Shown here piece by piece: positions 1 through 9,739 of a DNA stretch of 64,000 nucleotides (position 1 is its first letter; each line of letters starts with the position of its first letter). The position numbers and the translations under genes are program-made. Source of the DNA: Marinomonas maritima (GTDB lineage: Bacteria; Pseudomonadota; Gammaproteobacteria; Pseudomonadales; Marinomonadaceae). The DNA lies in the NCBI RefSeq assembly GCF_024435075.2, contig NZ_JAMZEG020000001.1, forward strand, positions 1,116,001-1,180,000, written 5' to 3'. The notes under the pieces were generated by a model. It saw only the letters and a list, made by a program, of their open reading frames with translations. It made no database searches and was not told the DNA's origin.

Positions 1-610
1 CGACAGCGTTCGTTTGATCCACTCGTTTTAATTGATTTTTATAGCGGCGCTCAATCGTCGAAATGATTTTTTCTTCACTTTCGCCATTAAGCTTAAGCAC
101 TAATGCACGATTTTTAAGGCGTTTGCGCCAGTAATCATCAAGTTCAACTTCGGTATTAGCCCATTGCTGCGCTTCTGGATCGGTATTGAGTGTTTCGTCA
201 ATGTTATAATCGAAGCCTTTGATCATTTCTGGAAGATGATCCTGAAGACTTGTTAGGCGCTTTTCAAGGCGTTTTAAATACAGGTTATAAATAGTGTAAG
301 CCACTTGCGTGTCGCCCTTTCTGAGGGCGTCATCAAAGCTATTTCGGTATTGAGTTAAGTTATCTATGTCACTTTTGAGAAAGAAGCTTTTACTTGGGTC
401 CAGCGCGTCAATATAGTAATCAAAGGCTTTTGCTGAAATGGCATCATCAATCTGAGGTCTGTTATAATGAATGCCTTCTAGCATTTCAACGAGCTCTTTT
501 GATACTTTGTCGTATTCATGAGGAGGCTGCAATTCCTGATAAGCTGACGCAGGAGTTGAGGCAAGGGTATAGCCAGTTAAAAGGCAAAGTAAAAGGCGTT
601 TATAGTTCAT
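1..610 (-). CDS. prc: Tail-specific carboxy-terminal protease Prc/Tsp, N-terminal part (cut by window edge)
   Basis: Reading leftward from an ATG at 608-610 the frame stays open to the window edge, giving about 203 residues. The protein begins with a signal peptide (MNYKRLLLCLLTGYTLA...ASA). It then has the helical N-terminal domain of Prc proteases, including YIDALDPSKSFFL near residue 50, a hallmark of the family. The PDZ and Ser/Lys protease domains would lie outside the window. Prc is a periplasmic protease that trims penicillin-binding proteins and lipoproteins and degrades SsrA-tagged proteins. It is divergent from apeB, with about 120 bases between the two starts. The identification rests on the N-terminal domain only. 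Confidence 0.85.
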   Translation of the reverse strand, partial: MNYKRLLLCLLTGYTLASTPASAYQELQPPHEYDKVSKELVEMLEGIHYNRPQIDDAISAKAFDYYIDALDPSKSFFLKSDIDNLTQYRNSFDDALRKGDTQVAYTIYNLYLKRLEKRLTSLQDHLPEMIKGFDYNIDETLNTDPEAQQWANTEVELDDYWRKRLKNRALVLKLNGESEEKIISTIERRYKNQLKRVDQTNAV

Positions 611-733
611 CCGGTAAGGGTTCTCTCTGTCTATTTTATACGTCGTTAGCAAAATCATATTAGACACTGGGCTGTAAGGCTAGCCAAAGTGTTAAAAAGT
701 CACTTTTTTAAAGCATTGTGCTTATGGAAAATT

Positions 734-2032
734 ATGAAACATACAAATTTTAACGACTCTTTGTTGTCATTTCTTCAATCTTCTCCGACGCCATTTCATG
801 CGACGGATAGTATGCGTAATGCTTTGATCGCAGAAGGTTTTGTTGAATTAATTGAAGAAAATAATTGGGTGATAGAAGAGGGTGGAAAGTATTTTGTTAC
901 GCGTAATGAGTCAGCATTAATTGCTTTTACCACGGCAGAGCTAAATTTCAGTCAAACAGGTTGGCGAATGATCGGTGCCCATACTGACAGTCCTTGTCTG
1001 AAGCTTAAGCCAAATGCTCAGGTGGGTCGCTTTGGTTATCATCAATTAGGCGTGGAAGTGTATGGAGGCGTGTTGCTTCATACTTGGCTAGACAGGGATT
1101 TATCGATTGCGGGTCGCATTACTTTAAAAACGAAAGCGGGCGACATTGTGAGTCGTTTAGTGGATTTTAAAGACCCAATTGCTGTGGTTCCAAATTTGGC
1201 AATCCATTTGAATCGACAAGCAAATGAAGGTTTTTCAGTGAACCCTCAGGAAGAAATTTTACCTATACTGTGTGGTGCTGAAAATGAGTTTGATCTTCAT
1301 GAGTTATTAAAGGCTCAACTCGTAAAACAGTACGCGGATTTGTCAATCGAGAGGATATTAGATTTCGAGTTGAGTTTGTACGATACGCAGCCAGCGGCTT
1401 TGGTTGGTTTGCATAAAGAGTATATTTGTTCAGCTCGTTTGGATAATTTACTTAGTTGTTTTGTGGGTTTACGCGCGCTGTTGGATTCCGAAGGGCAACG
1501 TCCAAGCCTGCTAGTTTGTACCGATCATGAAGAAATTGGCAGTTTATCGGCTTGTGGTGCAAATGGTCCATTCTTAGAAGATGTTTTACATCGTTTAACG
1601 CCGAATCCAGAGCAATATGTTCAGGCGGTTCAGCGCTCTATGTTAGTTTCTGCTGATAATGCGCATGCGTTGCACCCCAATTATGCTAATAAGCATGATA
1701 AAAACCATGCCCCTGCGATTAATAAAGGCGCGGTTATTAAGGTGAATGCGAATCAGCGTTATGCAACCAATAGCGAAACGGCAAGCGTTTACCGTGATAT
1801 TGCAGCGCAAGAGAATTATGACGTGCAGTGCTTTGTTGTGCGCAGTGATATGGCGTGCGGTAGTACGATTGGGCCGATTACATCTGGAGAAATTGGTGTG
1901 CCGACGATTGATATCGGTTTGCCAACGTTTGGAATGCATTCAATTCGTGAGCTAGCAGGGAGCCGTGATGCCTATGGTTTGTATAAAGTATTAACTCGAT
2001 TTACAAAGCGAGATAAGCTCATTTCTCGTTGA
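734..2032 (+). CDS. apeB: M18 family aspartyl aminopeptidase
   Basis: This is a 432-residue dinuclear-zinc aminopeptidase, normal length for bacterial M18 enzymes, which remove N-terminal acidic residues from peptides in the cytosol. Visible motifs are GAHTDSPCLKLKP (metal-binding His/Asp), CTDHEEIGS (catalytic Glu pair), SADNAHALHPNYANKHD and the C-terminal HSIRELAGSRD. An upstream in-frame start at 689 would add 15 residues that match nothing in the family. I therefore chose the ATG that gives MKHTNFNDSLL, although its ribosome site is weak. A terminator hairpin follows. The family call is secure; the gene symbol follows pseudomonad usage. Confidence 0.9.
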   Translation: MKHTNFNDSLLSFLQSSPTPFHATDSMRNALIAEGFVELIEENNWVIEEGGKYFVTRNESALIAFTTAELNFSQTGWRMIGAHTDSPCLKLKPNAQVGRFGYHQLGVEVYGGVLLHTWLDRDLSIAGRITLKTKAGDIVSRLVDFKDPIAVVPNLAIHLNRQANEGFSVNPQEEILPILCGAENEFDLHELLKAQLVKQYADLSIERILDFELSLYDTQPAALVGLHKEYICSARLDNLLSCFVGLRALLDSEGQRPSLLVCTDHEEIGSLSACGANGPFLEDVLHRLTPNPEQYVQAVQRSMLVSADNAHALHPNYANKHDKNHAPAINKGAVIKVNANQRYATNSETASVYRDIAAQENYDVQCFVVRSDMACGSTIGPITSGEIGVPTIDIGLPTFGMHSIRELAGSRDAYGLYKVLTRFTKRDKLISR

Positions 2033-2064
2033 GAATAGGCGTTAGCATTTGGTTTATCACAATA

Positions 2065-2103
2065 CAAAAAAACCGTAAAACAATGTTTTACGGTTTTTTT
2101 TGT
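2065..2103. terminator. Bidirectional intrinsic terminator between apeB and tolC
   Basis: An AACCGTAAAAC / GTTTTACGGTT stem with a short loop is flanked by an A-run on the left and a T-run on the right. It lies between two convergent genes and can stop transcription from both sides. Confidence 0.85.
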
Positions 2104-2119
2104 ATTAATGAATTAATAA

Positions 2120-3442
2120 TCAATTCTTTGCAATTAACCACTTATCCAACTCTTTGATGTTGTCTTCTGTCAGGTCGCCAGTGGTTTCTAGGAGACTTAA
2201 CTTTTTCAACACAAAGTTGTATCGGTATTGTTCGTAAGCATTTTGCGCATTATAAAGATTAGATTGCGCATCTAGCAGCTCGACAAGATTTCGAGTTCCT
2301 ACGTCATAGCCTGCTTTTGTTGCTTCAAGTGCACTGGTACGAGAGCGAATGAGTTGTTGTTGAGCTTCAATTTGAGCAACGGCTGTTTGTAAATCTAGAT
2401 ATAGGCTACGAATATTAAGTTCTATCGCCTGCAATGAGCTTGCTCTTTGCTCAGTGGCCGCTTCAGCTTGCGCTGTAGCTTGTCGAACAGAGGCGTTAAT
2501 TGCCCCACCGCTATAGAGAGGAATACTGACGCCTAATGCAACAGAAGACGTATTTGTTACACCATCTGGGTTAGTGGTGCCACTACTATAGTTGTTATCA
2601 CTTCGAGATAACGATCCAGAGATGGATACGGTAGGAGAGCGACCGTTAGATTTTTGGATGTTAATGTTATTTTCTGCGCTTTCAACTGTAAGATTCAGTA
2701 TACGCAATTGTTTATTATCACGACGAGCTTTCGTAATTAACGAATCAACGGTCATGTTTGGATCAAGGCGAATAGGGTAATCTTTAGATAATTGAGGAAT
2801 GCTCTTTATCTCTTGGCCTGTTCTTTGGAATAACGCTTTTTGTGCATAAGATACGCTTGAGCGCGCGCTAAGCTGAGTGACACGAACGGAATCGTATTCT
2901 GCTTGAGCATCTTGTAAATCGGTGATGGACGCTAAACCTACTTCATATTGCTTTTTAGCACGATCTAGCTGACTTGCTGTACTTTTAACTAAGGCTTCTG
3001 TTGTCTGTAATGTTGATTGTGCGATCAGAAGATTGAAATATTCAGTTAAGGTTGTCAGTGCTAGATCTTCTTCAGCGTTGCTAAAGCTAATACCAGCGCT
3101 TTGGGAACTTAGTTCGACAGAATCTACTGCATAGTTAAGTGCAGGCGAATAAATAGGGTAATCCAATGACAGCGCTACGGTATTTGATGTATTGCTGTAA
3201 TCAGAAGAAGGACTGTCTATATTGTCGTATCCTAGGTTACCTTTAAAGCTGATGCTAGGGTATAGATTGCCCTTTGTGACGGTGACGCCTTCTTTTTGTG
3301 CTTGATAAGTGGCGGCCGCGGCTCTTAAGCCTGGGTCATGTTGCTTGGCAAGTTTGTATACTTCGTAGATGCTGTCTGCGTAGGCAGCCGAACTACTTAG
3401 AACGGCTGCAGCGATTAGTGAGGTTATAATATGCTTTTTCAT
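2120..3442 (-). CDS. tolC: TolC family outer-membrane efflux protein
   Basis: This 440-residue protein has a signal peptide ending ...SSSAAYA before DSIYEVYKLAKQHDP, the typical start of mature TolC. Two repeated alpha-helical/beta halves are visible: residues about 30-225 and 235-420. The second contains the LEATKAGYDVGTRNLVELLD motif, matching KKQYEVGLASITDLQDAQAE in the first half. TolC trimers form the outer-membrane and periplasmic channel used by RND/MFS/ABC efflux pumps and type I secretion. No pump gene lies next to it, so it is likely the shared housekeeping TolC. The shared terminator with apeB marks its 3' end. Family very sure; orthology to E. coli TolC likely. Confidence 0.9.
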   Translation of the reverse strand: MKKHIITSLIAAAVLSSSAAYADSIYEVYKLAKQHDPGLRAAAATYQAQKEGVTVTKGNLYPSISFKGNLGYDNIDSPSSDYSNTSNTVALSLDYPIYSPALNYAVDSVELSSQSAGISFSNAEEDLALTTLTEYFNLLIAQSTLQTTEALVKSTASQLDRAKKQYEVGLASITDLQDAQAEYDSVRVTQLSARSSVSYAQKALFQRTGQEIKSIPQLSKDYPIRLDPNMTVDSLITKARRDNKQLRILNLTVESAENNINIQKSNGRSPTVSISGSLSRSDNNYSSGTTNPDGVTNTSSVALGVSIPLYSGGAINASVRQATAQAEAATEQRASSLQAIELNIRSLYLDLQTAVAQIEAQQQLIRSRTSALEATKAGYDVGTRNLVELLDAQSNLYNAQNAYEQYRYNFVLKKLSLLETTGDLTEDNIKELDKWLIAKN

Positions 3443-3640
3443 AGATCTCTGTGGGCTCGTAGTATGAAGTATAGTTATAATAGTACCTCAAGTTTTTCGC
3501 TTGTGGCAGTGCCATTCTTGCTATATCTATTATGACTATTGACCATATCATAACGAAATACTTTAAATGAGCCTCGATTGTGGAAAATTAATGCAAGAGC
3601 TGTGAGTGTTTAATCGTGTTATCTCTTCCTACTTCATCGT

Positions 3641-4876
3641 TTAGTTTTTTAATTCAACTTTATAAGTGAGGGTTTTCTTCGAGTTTGCTTTTATTTTTCC
3701 TGCAATTCTTAAACTGTTGGCATTTACTTTCGTCACATTATCCCCTTCTAGTACTTCTATAATGCCGTTTGTACTTTGCTCTACAGAATAATTTTGTATT
3801 TTGTTGGAATGGTTCTCTATCGTTACTTGCCAAACTTGAGTGCTAGGGAGTTTTTGTGAAGAGGCATTTTCTAACGTTAAGTATCCCGTTATATCCTGAC
3901 TTTTATTTGTGATGACATTCAGTGGATAACCTGTACGAACTGTATTTAACATCACCGTGTTACCAGGGATGAGAAGGTGTTCTCTTTTCCAAAATGTGCT
4001 GTATTCCCCTGGAAGGCCTTCCTTTTTTAATGTGAAGCTTACGGTATTATAGAAACTAAGATCTATTCTTCCTGAGCTATTGTTATGGGTATAAAGATTG
4101 GCTGTGTGTGTCTGTTTATCGATTTTGCTATTGCTGCTGGGTAAAGGATAGAGAGTGTTTGAATAGGGCGCGATAGATAAGAGGTTATGGCCAAGTGAGT
4201 AGCTAACCTCATTGTCTTGATAGCTTACTTCTTGTTGCATATCACTCATTACAAGAGAACTGCGTTCGGCTTTGAAACGTTGAGGTGTTGAGCTTCTGGA
4301 GTAGTGAAGTAAACTGTCTTGTATTTCAATGCTGGCACTTGAGTTGTTATGTAAGAGTGCTTGTTGTGAGACAACCACGTTGTCGTTTTCAAATATTAGG
4401 CTAAGTTGTGGCGTCCACGATAATTGGTCTGTTTGATAGCTAACTGGGTACGATCTTGTTGTTGCTTTATTATTGTCCGTTTGTTGTTCTAACGGTATTA
4501 AGTAAAAATCATCCAGTGGCAATGTCGTTGGGCGATCATGACTCGTAAGTATAAAAGAGCGAGAGCTCTGCTCGATTTTTGCCAATATGCCGGTGTAGTT
4601 TAAATCTCTTTGTTTGTGCTCCACTCTGACTTTTTTGCCAATTTCATCAAGCCAATTTTTATTGAGGCCATTTTGTAGGTGAGTAATAGGTGAAAAATCG
4701 TCTTCAAGAGGGATTAGTGTACCGGGGTTAGGGGTGAGGCTTAGATGTTGGCTGTCTGCGACTATTTGACTGTTATCTAATCCAATAACAGCATGTATGG
4801 GCGCTGCAAAAGTAGGTTGTGCTACCGCTGTTCCTAAAAGAATACCGATGTAAAGATAGGTTGGTTGCTTTTTCAT
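3641..4876 (-). CDS. Secreted DUF4139-like protein of unknown function
   Basis: This 411-residue protein has a clear signal peptide (MKKQPTYLYIGILLGTAVA...FAAP). The rest is predicted mostly beta. YPVSYQTDQLSWTPQLSLIF near residue 150 and the C-terminal half resemble DUF4139 proteins: a TGYLTLEN strand, then WQVTIENHSNKIQNYSVEQS, ending in a long run of short strands. That family has no settled function. The protein probably resides in the periplasm or on the surface. It follows tolC upstream on the same strand but with about 200 bases between, so cotranscription is not obvious. The DUF assignment comes from remembered motif shape and is uncertain; the export signal is clear. Confidence 0.6.
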   Translation of the reverse strand: MKKQPTYLYIGILLGTAVAQPTFAAPIHAVIGLDNSQIVADSQHLSLTPNPGTLIPLEDDFSPITHLQNGLNKNWLDEIGKKVRVEHKQRDLNYTGILAKIEQSSRSFILTSHDRPTTLPLDDFYLIPLEQQTDNNKATTRSYPVSYQTDQLSWTPQLSLIFENDNVVVSQQALLHNNSSASIEIQDSLLHYSRSSTPQRFKAERSSLVMSDMQQEVSYQDNEVSYSLGHNLLSIAPYSNTLYPLPSSNSKIDKQTHTANLYTHNNSSGRIDLSFYNTVSFTLKKEGLPGEYSTFWKREHLLIPGNTVMLNTVRTGYPLNVITNKSQDITGYLTLENASSQKLPSTQVWQVTIENHSNKIQNYSVEQSTNGIIEVLEGDNVTKVNANSLRIAGKIKANSKKTLTYKVELKN

Positions 4877-4998
4877 ACAAAGAGTCCTTCTAGTTTATGT
4901 ATTTACAATCATACTCATTATCGTGATGAGTGCTCACACATGGTAACCTAATAATCTAATATGGTCGTAAAGTAATCTAGCAAAAATAAGGGTTTGGA

Positions 4999-5790
4999 GT
5001 GGATAAAAAATTACTAATTATTGACGGTTTGAATTTAATTCGCCGTTTTTATGCCGCACTAGAATCTGAGCAAGATCTAGCTCGTCGAGTCGAGCGAGCT
5101 CAAAGTATTACCATTGAAGCGCTGGTAAAGCTAGCGCTTCAATTTAACCCTTCATACGCGGTGATTGTTTTTGATTCTAATGGTAAAACGTGGCGACATA
5201 ATTTGTATCCTGAATATAAATTAGGTCGTGTGCCAATGGATGATTTGTTATTAGAATCTTTGCCCGATTTTGCCAAACTTTTTCGCTTTAATCACTTTCC
5301 TTGTTTAAGGCTGGATGGTTGGGAAGCGGACGATTTGATTGCGACCCTAGCGGTCAAAGCCGCTAAAAATAACGTCACGTCTTACATCGTTTCGACAGAC
5401 AAAGGGTTTACCCAATTATTGGGAGATGAGCGTATTTTGCAATATGATTACTTTGCCAAGTTGGGCTATGACAAGATTTGGGTTCCGGGTAAATATGGAG
5501 TTGAACCACACCAATTGGTCGATTATTGGGCTTTGGTGGGGGACACCACGAACCGGGTTCCTGGTGTGAAAGGAATTGGCCCTAAAACAGCACTGACTAT
5601 TATTAATGCTTTCCCCACGATAGAAGAAATATACGCCAATGTGTCCTTTTTTTCAGAGCGTATTCAGACGATGTTAGCGGGTGGTTATGAGCAGTGTTTA
5701 CAATCTCGTTCGTTGGTCGCATTGAAAACGGACGTGGACGTTGGTGTGCGCCTTTCACAGCTTCGTTACACGCCTAAAACAGTATCTTGA
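4999..5790 (+). CDS. xni: 5'-3' exonuclease / flap endonuclease, Xni (ExoIX)-like
   Basis: This 263-residue stand-alone protein resembles the 5'-nuclease domain of DNA polymerase I. It has LLIIDGLNLIRRFYA at the N-terminus (first metal Asp), VIVFDSNGKTWRHNLYPEYK near residue 60, GWEADDLIATLA, the metal-binding STDKGFTQLL, and the helix-hairpin-helix VPGVKGIGPKTALTII. The start is GTG just after TTGGA. The length matches Xni/YgdG, which process flaps in E. coli as a backup to Pol I. The region between it and gltX holds the gltX promoter. It could equally be called a generic 5'-3' exonuclease. Confidence 0.82.
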   Translation: MDKKLLIIDGLNLIRRFYAALESEQDLARRVERAQSITIEALVKLALQFNPSYAVIVFDSNGKTWRHNLYPEYKLGRVPMDDLLLESLPDFAKLFRFNHFPCLRLDGWEADDLIATLAVKAAKNNVTSYIVSTDKGFTQLLGDERILQYDYFAKLGYDKIWVPGKYGVEPHQLVDYWALVGDTTNRVPGVKGIGPKTALTIINAFPTIEEIYANVSFFSERIQTMLAGGYEQCLQSRSLVALKTDVDVGVRLSQLRYTPKTVS

Positions 5791-5968
5791 CGTCTTTTAT
5801 TTCTATTTTATTCGATGTGATAATAATCAAGCGTGAACGAGGGGCTAGATAAACTCAGGGAAGTAGACTTAATTGAGATGTCATGTCTATTTTTAGTTCG
5901 TTCTGCTATTAGAAAACGAAAGTCCAAAGAATATCAAACTTCTAATTCGAAAATATGCAATCGCCCTC

Positions 5969-5997
5969 TTACCCATAAGCGGTGAGAGGCTTATAAT
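5969..5997 (+). promoter_or_regulatory. Probable sigma-70 promoter of gltX
   Basis: TTACCC at 5969-5974 and a perfect TATAAT at 5992-5997 are separated by 17 bases, ending about 35 bases before the gltX start codon. Called by eye. Confidence 0.5.
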
Positions 5998-6032
5998 AGC
6001 GGCATTTAAGACAACGGATAAAAGAGATTTTT

Positions 6033-7514
6033 ATGTCAGAGGTAAGAACACGTATTGCGCCATCACCAACGGGTGATCCGCATGTAGGCACAGCTTACAT
6101 TGCGCTATTTAATATGGCATTTGCACGTAAAATGGGCGGTAAGTTCATTTTACGTATTGAAGATACCGACCAAACTCGCAGCACGCCTGAATCTGAAAAA
6201 ATGATTTTAGATGCGTTACGTTGGTTAGGGCTTGATTGGGCTGAAGGTCCAGATGTTGGTGGTGAATACGGCCCTTATCGTCAAAGTGAGCGTGGCGATA
6301 TTTACGGTCAATATGCTTTGGACTTGATAAATAAAGGTCATGCATTTTATGCATTTGAAACAACGGAAGAGTTGGATCAAATGCGTATCGATCAAAAAGA
6401 ACAAGGGTTGCCTCAGAAATACGACGGGCGTGCTTTGTCACTGACTCAGGAAGAAGTTCAAGCAAAACTAGATGCCGGTGTTCCTTACGTTATACGTATG
6501 AAAATTCCGGAAGAGGGTACATGTGTCGTTCAGGATATGCTACGAGGTACGATTGAAATTGATTGGACTCAGGTCGATATGCAGGTTTTATTAAAAGCCG
6601 ATGGTATGCCGACTTACCACTTAGCAAATGTGGTAGATGATCATTTGATGAAAATCACTCATGTAATTCGTGGTGAAGAGTGGATTAATTCTGCGCCTAA
6701 GCACATTTTGTTGTATCAGTACTTTGGTTGGGATATGCCGACCTTATGCCATATGCCTCTGCTACGTAACCCTGATAAATCGAAGTTGTCGAAACGCAAA
6801 AATCCAACGAGTATTTTATATTATCAGCGCATGGGTTATATGTCCGAAGCTGTGATTAATTACTTGGGTCGTATGGGTTGGTCAATGCCTGATGAGCGTG
6901 AAAAATTCTCATTAGATGAAATGATTGAACACTTTGATATTCAGCGAGTGTCTCTTGGTGGGCCCGTTTTTGATGTAGAAAAACTAAGCTGGTTAAATGG
7001 CATGTGGATTCGTGAGAATTTGACACCTGAAACGTTTGCGCAAAAATACGTTGAATGGGCATTGAATCCTGAGTATTTAATGAAGATTCTTCCGTTGGTT
7101 ATTCCCCGTGTTGAAACTTTTTCCGATGTCGCTGACGTTGCTGGCTTTTTCTTAAAAGGCATGTTGCCAATCACCAAAGAAGACTTTGCTTCTGTCAAAA
7201 TGGAAGAAGAAACACTGCGTAAAGGAATGCAATTTGCTTTATGGCGTTTGGAAGCATTGAATAAGTGGGAGAAAGATAACATATTCAATGAAATGAAAGC
7301 GCTCGCGCAAACGTTGGGAATTAAACCGAAAGACTTCTTTGCTCCATTGTTTGTTGCTATCTCAGGTACAACAGCGTCTGTGTCTGTTTTCGATTCCATG
7401 GCAATCTTAGGCTCTGACATTTCTCGTGCACGCATGCGCACAGCGGTAAATGTATTGGGTGGACCATCTAAGAAAGAAGCGAAGCGTTGGGAAAAAGAAT
7501 TCGCGGAGTTATAA
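6033..7514 (+). CDS. gltX: Glutamate--tRNA ligase
   Basis: This is a class I aminoacyl-tRNA synthetase of 493 residues that charges tRNA-Glu. The ATP-binding HIGH-type motif is in APSPTGDPHVGTAYIALFN at residue about 8, and the KMSKS-type motif is KLSKRKNP at about 250. The C-terminal anticodon-binding helices end with LGGPSKKEAKRWEKEFA. The zinc-binding cysteines found in E. coli GltX near residue 100 (CYC...C) are replaced by AFYAFETTEEL, so this is the zinc-free type. It is monocistronic, with its own promoter and terminator. Whether it is discriminating or also charges tRNA-Gln cannot be told from the sequence. Confidence 0.96.
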   Translation: MSEVRTRIAPSPTGDPHVGTAYIALFNMAFARKMGGKFILRIEDTDQTRSTPESEKMILDALRWLGLDWAEGPDVGGEYGPYRQSERGDIYGQYALDLINKGHAFYAFETTEELDQMRIDQKEQGLPQKYDGRALSLTQEEVQAKLDAGVPYVIRMKIPEEGTCVVQDMLRGTIEIDWTQVDMQVLLKADGMPTYHLANVVDDHLMKITHVIRGEEWINSAPKHILLYQYFGWDMPTLCHMPLLRNPDKSKLSKRKNPTSILYYQRMGYMSEAVINYLGRMGWSMPDEREKFSLDEMIEHFDIQRVSLGGPVFDVEKLSWLNGMWIRENLTPETFAQKYVEWALNPEYLMKILPLVIPRVETFSDVADVAGFFLKGMLPITKEDFASVKMEEETLRKGMQFALWRLEALNKWEKDNIFNEMKALAQTLGIKPKDFFAPLFVAISGTTASVSVFDSMAILGSDISRARMRTAVNVLGGPSKKEAKRWEKEFAEL

Positions 7515-7562
7515 GCTACATTTCGGTTTAGTTCGAAAGGCTAGGTTAATAGAAAATTCCAA

Positions 7563-7598
7563 TAAAAAACCGACTATTCAAAAGTCGGTTTTTTTATT
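7563..7598. terminator. Bidirectional terminator between gltX and the chemoreceptor gene
   Basis: An AAAAACCGACT / AGTCGGTTTTT stem with a 6-7 base loop, an A-run before it and a T-run after it, lies between convergent genes. Confidence 0.85.
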
Positions 7599-7617
7599 TC
7601 AGTAGTTTGTCCTTATA

Positions 7618-9504
7618 TTAACGAGTAGTAAACACGCTCGTTTTCTTATCTAGACTGCTTACCTGATTATGGATATCACGTGTATTGCCTTCAATACTGT
7701 TTATATAGCTATTATCACGTTGTAGCTGCTGGGCAATTTTATCCATTTCTTCGCTCATATGAACCGCTGTTTTTGCAACTTCTTGAATCGATCTAGCCAT
7801 ATCAATTGAGGAGGCGGAGCTTGTTTGAGCATTCTGTTCAATTTCTCGAATAGCCAGCTCTGCTTTTTCACTGAATGTTTCAATAGCATGCAGGCTTTCT
7901 TGCCCACTCTGCATTGTTTCAATCGCTGTTTGGGTAGAGGATTGAATTGTGCTTACGATATCAGTTATTTTTGCTGTTGCGTCAACGGTTTTTTCTGCGA
8001 GAGAGCGAACTTCATCTGCAACCACTGAGAAACCTCGACCAGCTTCACCAGCACGTGCTGCTTCAATTGCCGCGTTGAGTGCTAAAAGGTTGGTTTGATT
8101 TGCTAGATCGTTAATCATCCCAATTACATTGTCGATGTCCTTTGAAAGCTGACCTAGTTCGTTTAACTGCTCACTTGTTTTATTAACGACACTAATCGTA
8201 GAGGAAAGATTTGATAGAGCATTTTTGATTGTTTCTGCTCCGACTTTAGCAGATTCATAGGTGTGCTGAGATTGGCTGCTAAGATCTTCTGTCGTAGTGG
8301 AAATACTAGAAATAGTTGTCGAAATTTCTTCTGTCGCAGCGGCTAAAGAGCTGGTTTGTTCACTGACCGAGCGATTGCTTTGTGCGATATTAGTAACCGA
8401 AGTGTTTAGCTGAGATACCATGTCATTTACACCTTGAGTGGTGTTAACGACTTCTCCGATAACCGACCCGAGGCCGTTTGTCATCTCATTGACAGAGCTG
8501 CACAAAGAATCAAATTCATCATTGCGCTTATTGTTTACATGTAGGCGCGCGGTCAGGTCGCCACTTTTTACTTTGCCAAGATCTGTAATTATCTGATTAA
8601 GTGTTTTGTTAACACTGCTACCGATACCCATCATCATTAATGCGGCAATGACTGCGACAACAATGCTAACAATAATCAGGCTAATACTTGCTTGTTGAGA
8701 GCTTGCCGAAGCTTGTTGGCGTGCCTCCAAAACGGCTTTTTGCATGTATTCTACTGCAACTAAGCGCGTTTGGCCGAAATTAGCTTTTACATCTGAAAAA
8801 TTGGATTCTAGTTCTTTTAGTTTTTGGTTTTCTTTTTCAAAACTTTCCATAGTAGAGAAATATTTATTAATACCTTCACCAAAGCGCTCTTCAAGACCAA
8901 AGTTTACAACACGCTTGTAGAATTTATCATAGCGCTCCATAAAGGCATCTTTGTTCACAGGAGAGGGTTCAAAGATAAAATTCTTTTCTGCTTCACGTAC
9001 AGGTAAAAATTCTTGCTTTACGAGACTTAAGAATGAAATTTCTTCTGTAACCTTTTCACCTAAAAGAGATATTTCACCTCTAAGTCCTGAAGAGCCGTTA
9101 AAGCCAATCAGTTGTTTCTGACTAACCAGCAACTTCAATGTTTCATTGTAACTTGCCAAAGAGATGGAGATATTGTTTATATTCTTCTTAGCTTCAGGGT
9201 CTTGAAGTAAATTCATGTCTTCAGCAAGTGTTGCCATGAAGGTTGCGTTATTAACCTCCAATTGCTCAATGAAGCTTTCGTAAGTGCTGTTATCGATTCT
9301 TGATAAAGACTCGTACTCTTCCATCATGGTGATAACTAGGGAGGCTAGATCTTTATCTATTTTTGTTAGACGTTCGAATTTTGAAGAGGAGGTTTCTTGA
9401 ACATTCAATCCTTGCAAAGCAACAGCAGTTACAACAACGAATCCAAGAATAGCCGCAATAAGTAGGGAGAGTAACTTGGTACGAAAACTAAGGTTTGCCA
9501 ACAT
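7618..9504 (-). CDS. Methyl-accepting chemotaxis protein with a long helical periplasmic sensor
   Basis: The 628-residue receptor has transmembrane segments at about residues 10-31 and 276-297. Between them lies a roughly 245-residue all-helical periplasmic domain, followed by HAMP (about 298-350) and the cytoplasmic signalling coiled coil. The hairpin tip, with NLLALNAAIEAARAGEAGRG and VVADEVRSLAEKT, lies near residues 475-505. The sensor length and the REAEKNF motif fit the helical bimodular (HBM) class, whose known members bind organic acids; the ligand here is unknown. No che genes are nearby and the protein lacks an obvious C-terminal CheR pentapeptide. Receptor call certain, HBM class inferred. 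Confidence 0.93.
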   Translation of the reverse strand: MLANLSFRTKLLSLLIAAILGFVVVTAVALQGLNVQETSSSKFERLTKIDKDLASLVITMMEEYESLSRIDNSTYESFIEQLEVNNATFMATLAEDMNLLQDPEAKKNINNISISLASYNETLKLLVSQKQLIGFNGSSGLRGEISLLGEKVTEEISFLSLVKQEFLPVREAEKNFIFEPSPVNKDAFMERYDKFYKRVVNFGLEERFGEGINKYFSTMESFEKENQKLKELESNFSDVKANFGQTRLVAVEYMQKAVLEARQQASASSQQASISLIIVSIVVAVIAALMMMGIGSSVNKTLNQIITDLGKVKSGDLTARLHVNNKRNDEFDSLCSSVNEMTNGLGSVIGEVVNTTQGVNDMVSQLNTSVTNIAQSNRSVSEQTSSLAAATEEISTTISSISTTTEDLSSQSQHTYESAKVGAETIKNALSNLSSTISVVNKTSEQLNELGQLSKDIDNVIGMINDLANQTNLLALNAAIEAARAGEAGRGFSVVADEVRSLAEKTVDATAKITDIVSTIQSSTQTAIETMQSGQESLHAIETFSEKAELAIREIEQNAQTSSASSIDMARSIQEVAKTAVHMSEEMDKIAQQLQRDNSYINSIEGNTRDIHNQVSSLDKKTSVFTTR

Positions 9505-9739
9505 ATTTTATCCTGCACTTTTTATTATAGATTGAACAATAGACGTCCTGATAAGAAACAACTGATGATTTTATCTTATGTTTGTGTCTATCAAAGCATT
9601 ACAGATATTTACTTAAGTATTCTATTTCTACTATGGCCTTATTTGCAATTAAATGACATAAAAATATGGATTTATCGACGTTGTTTTTTGCAATGAATAT
9701 GTTTTCGAATCAATTTTTATTTGATTTTAGACGGAGTAC

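Noticed and set aside
394..663. Plus-strand open frame at the left edge
   Set aside because: It lies opposite the prc N-terminus, which has a signal peptide and family motifs on the minus strand; the plus frame has no recognisable domain.
5791..6032. tRNA gene in the xni-gltX gap
   Set aside because: No TTCGA-type T-loop or acceptor pairing found; the gap is explained by the gltX promoter.
6941..7441. 166-residue minus-strand frame inside gltX
   Set aside because: It lies wholly within a certain gltX, has no domain and is explained by codon bias of the opposite strand.
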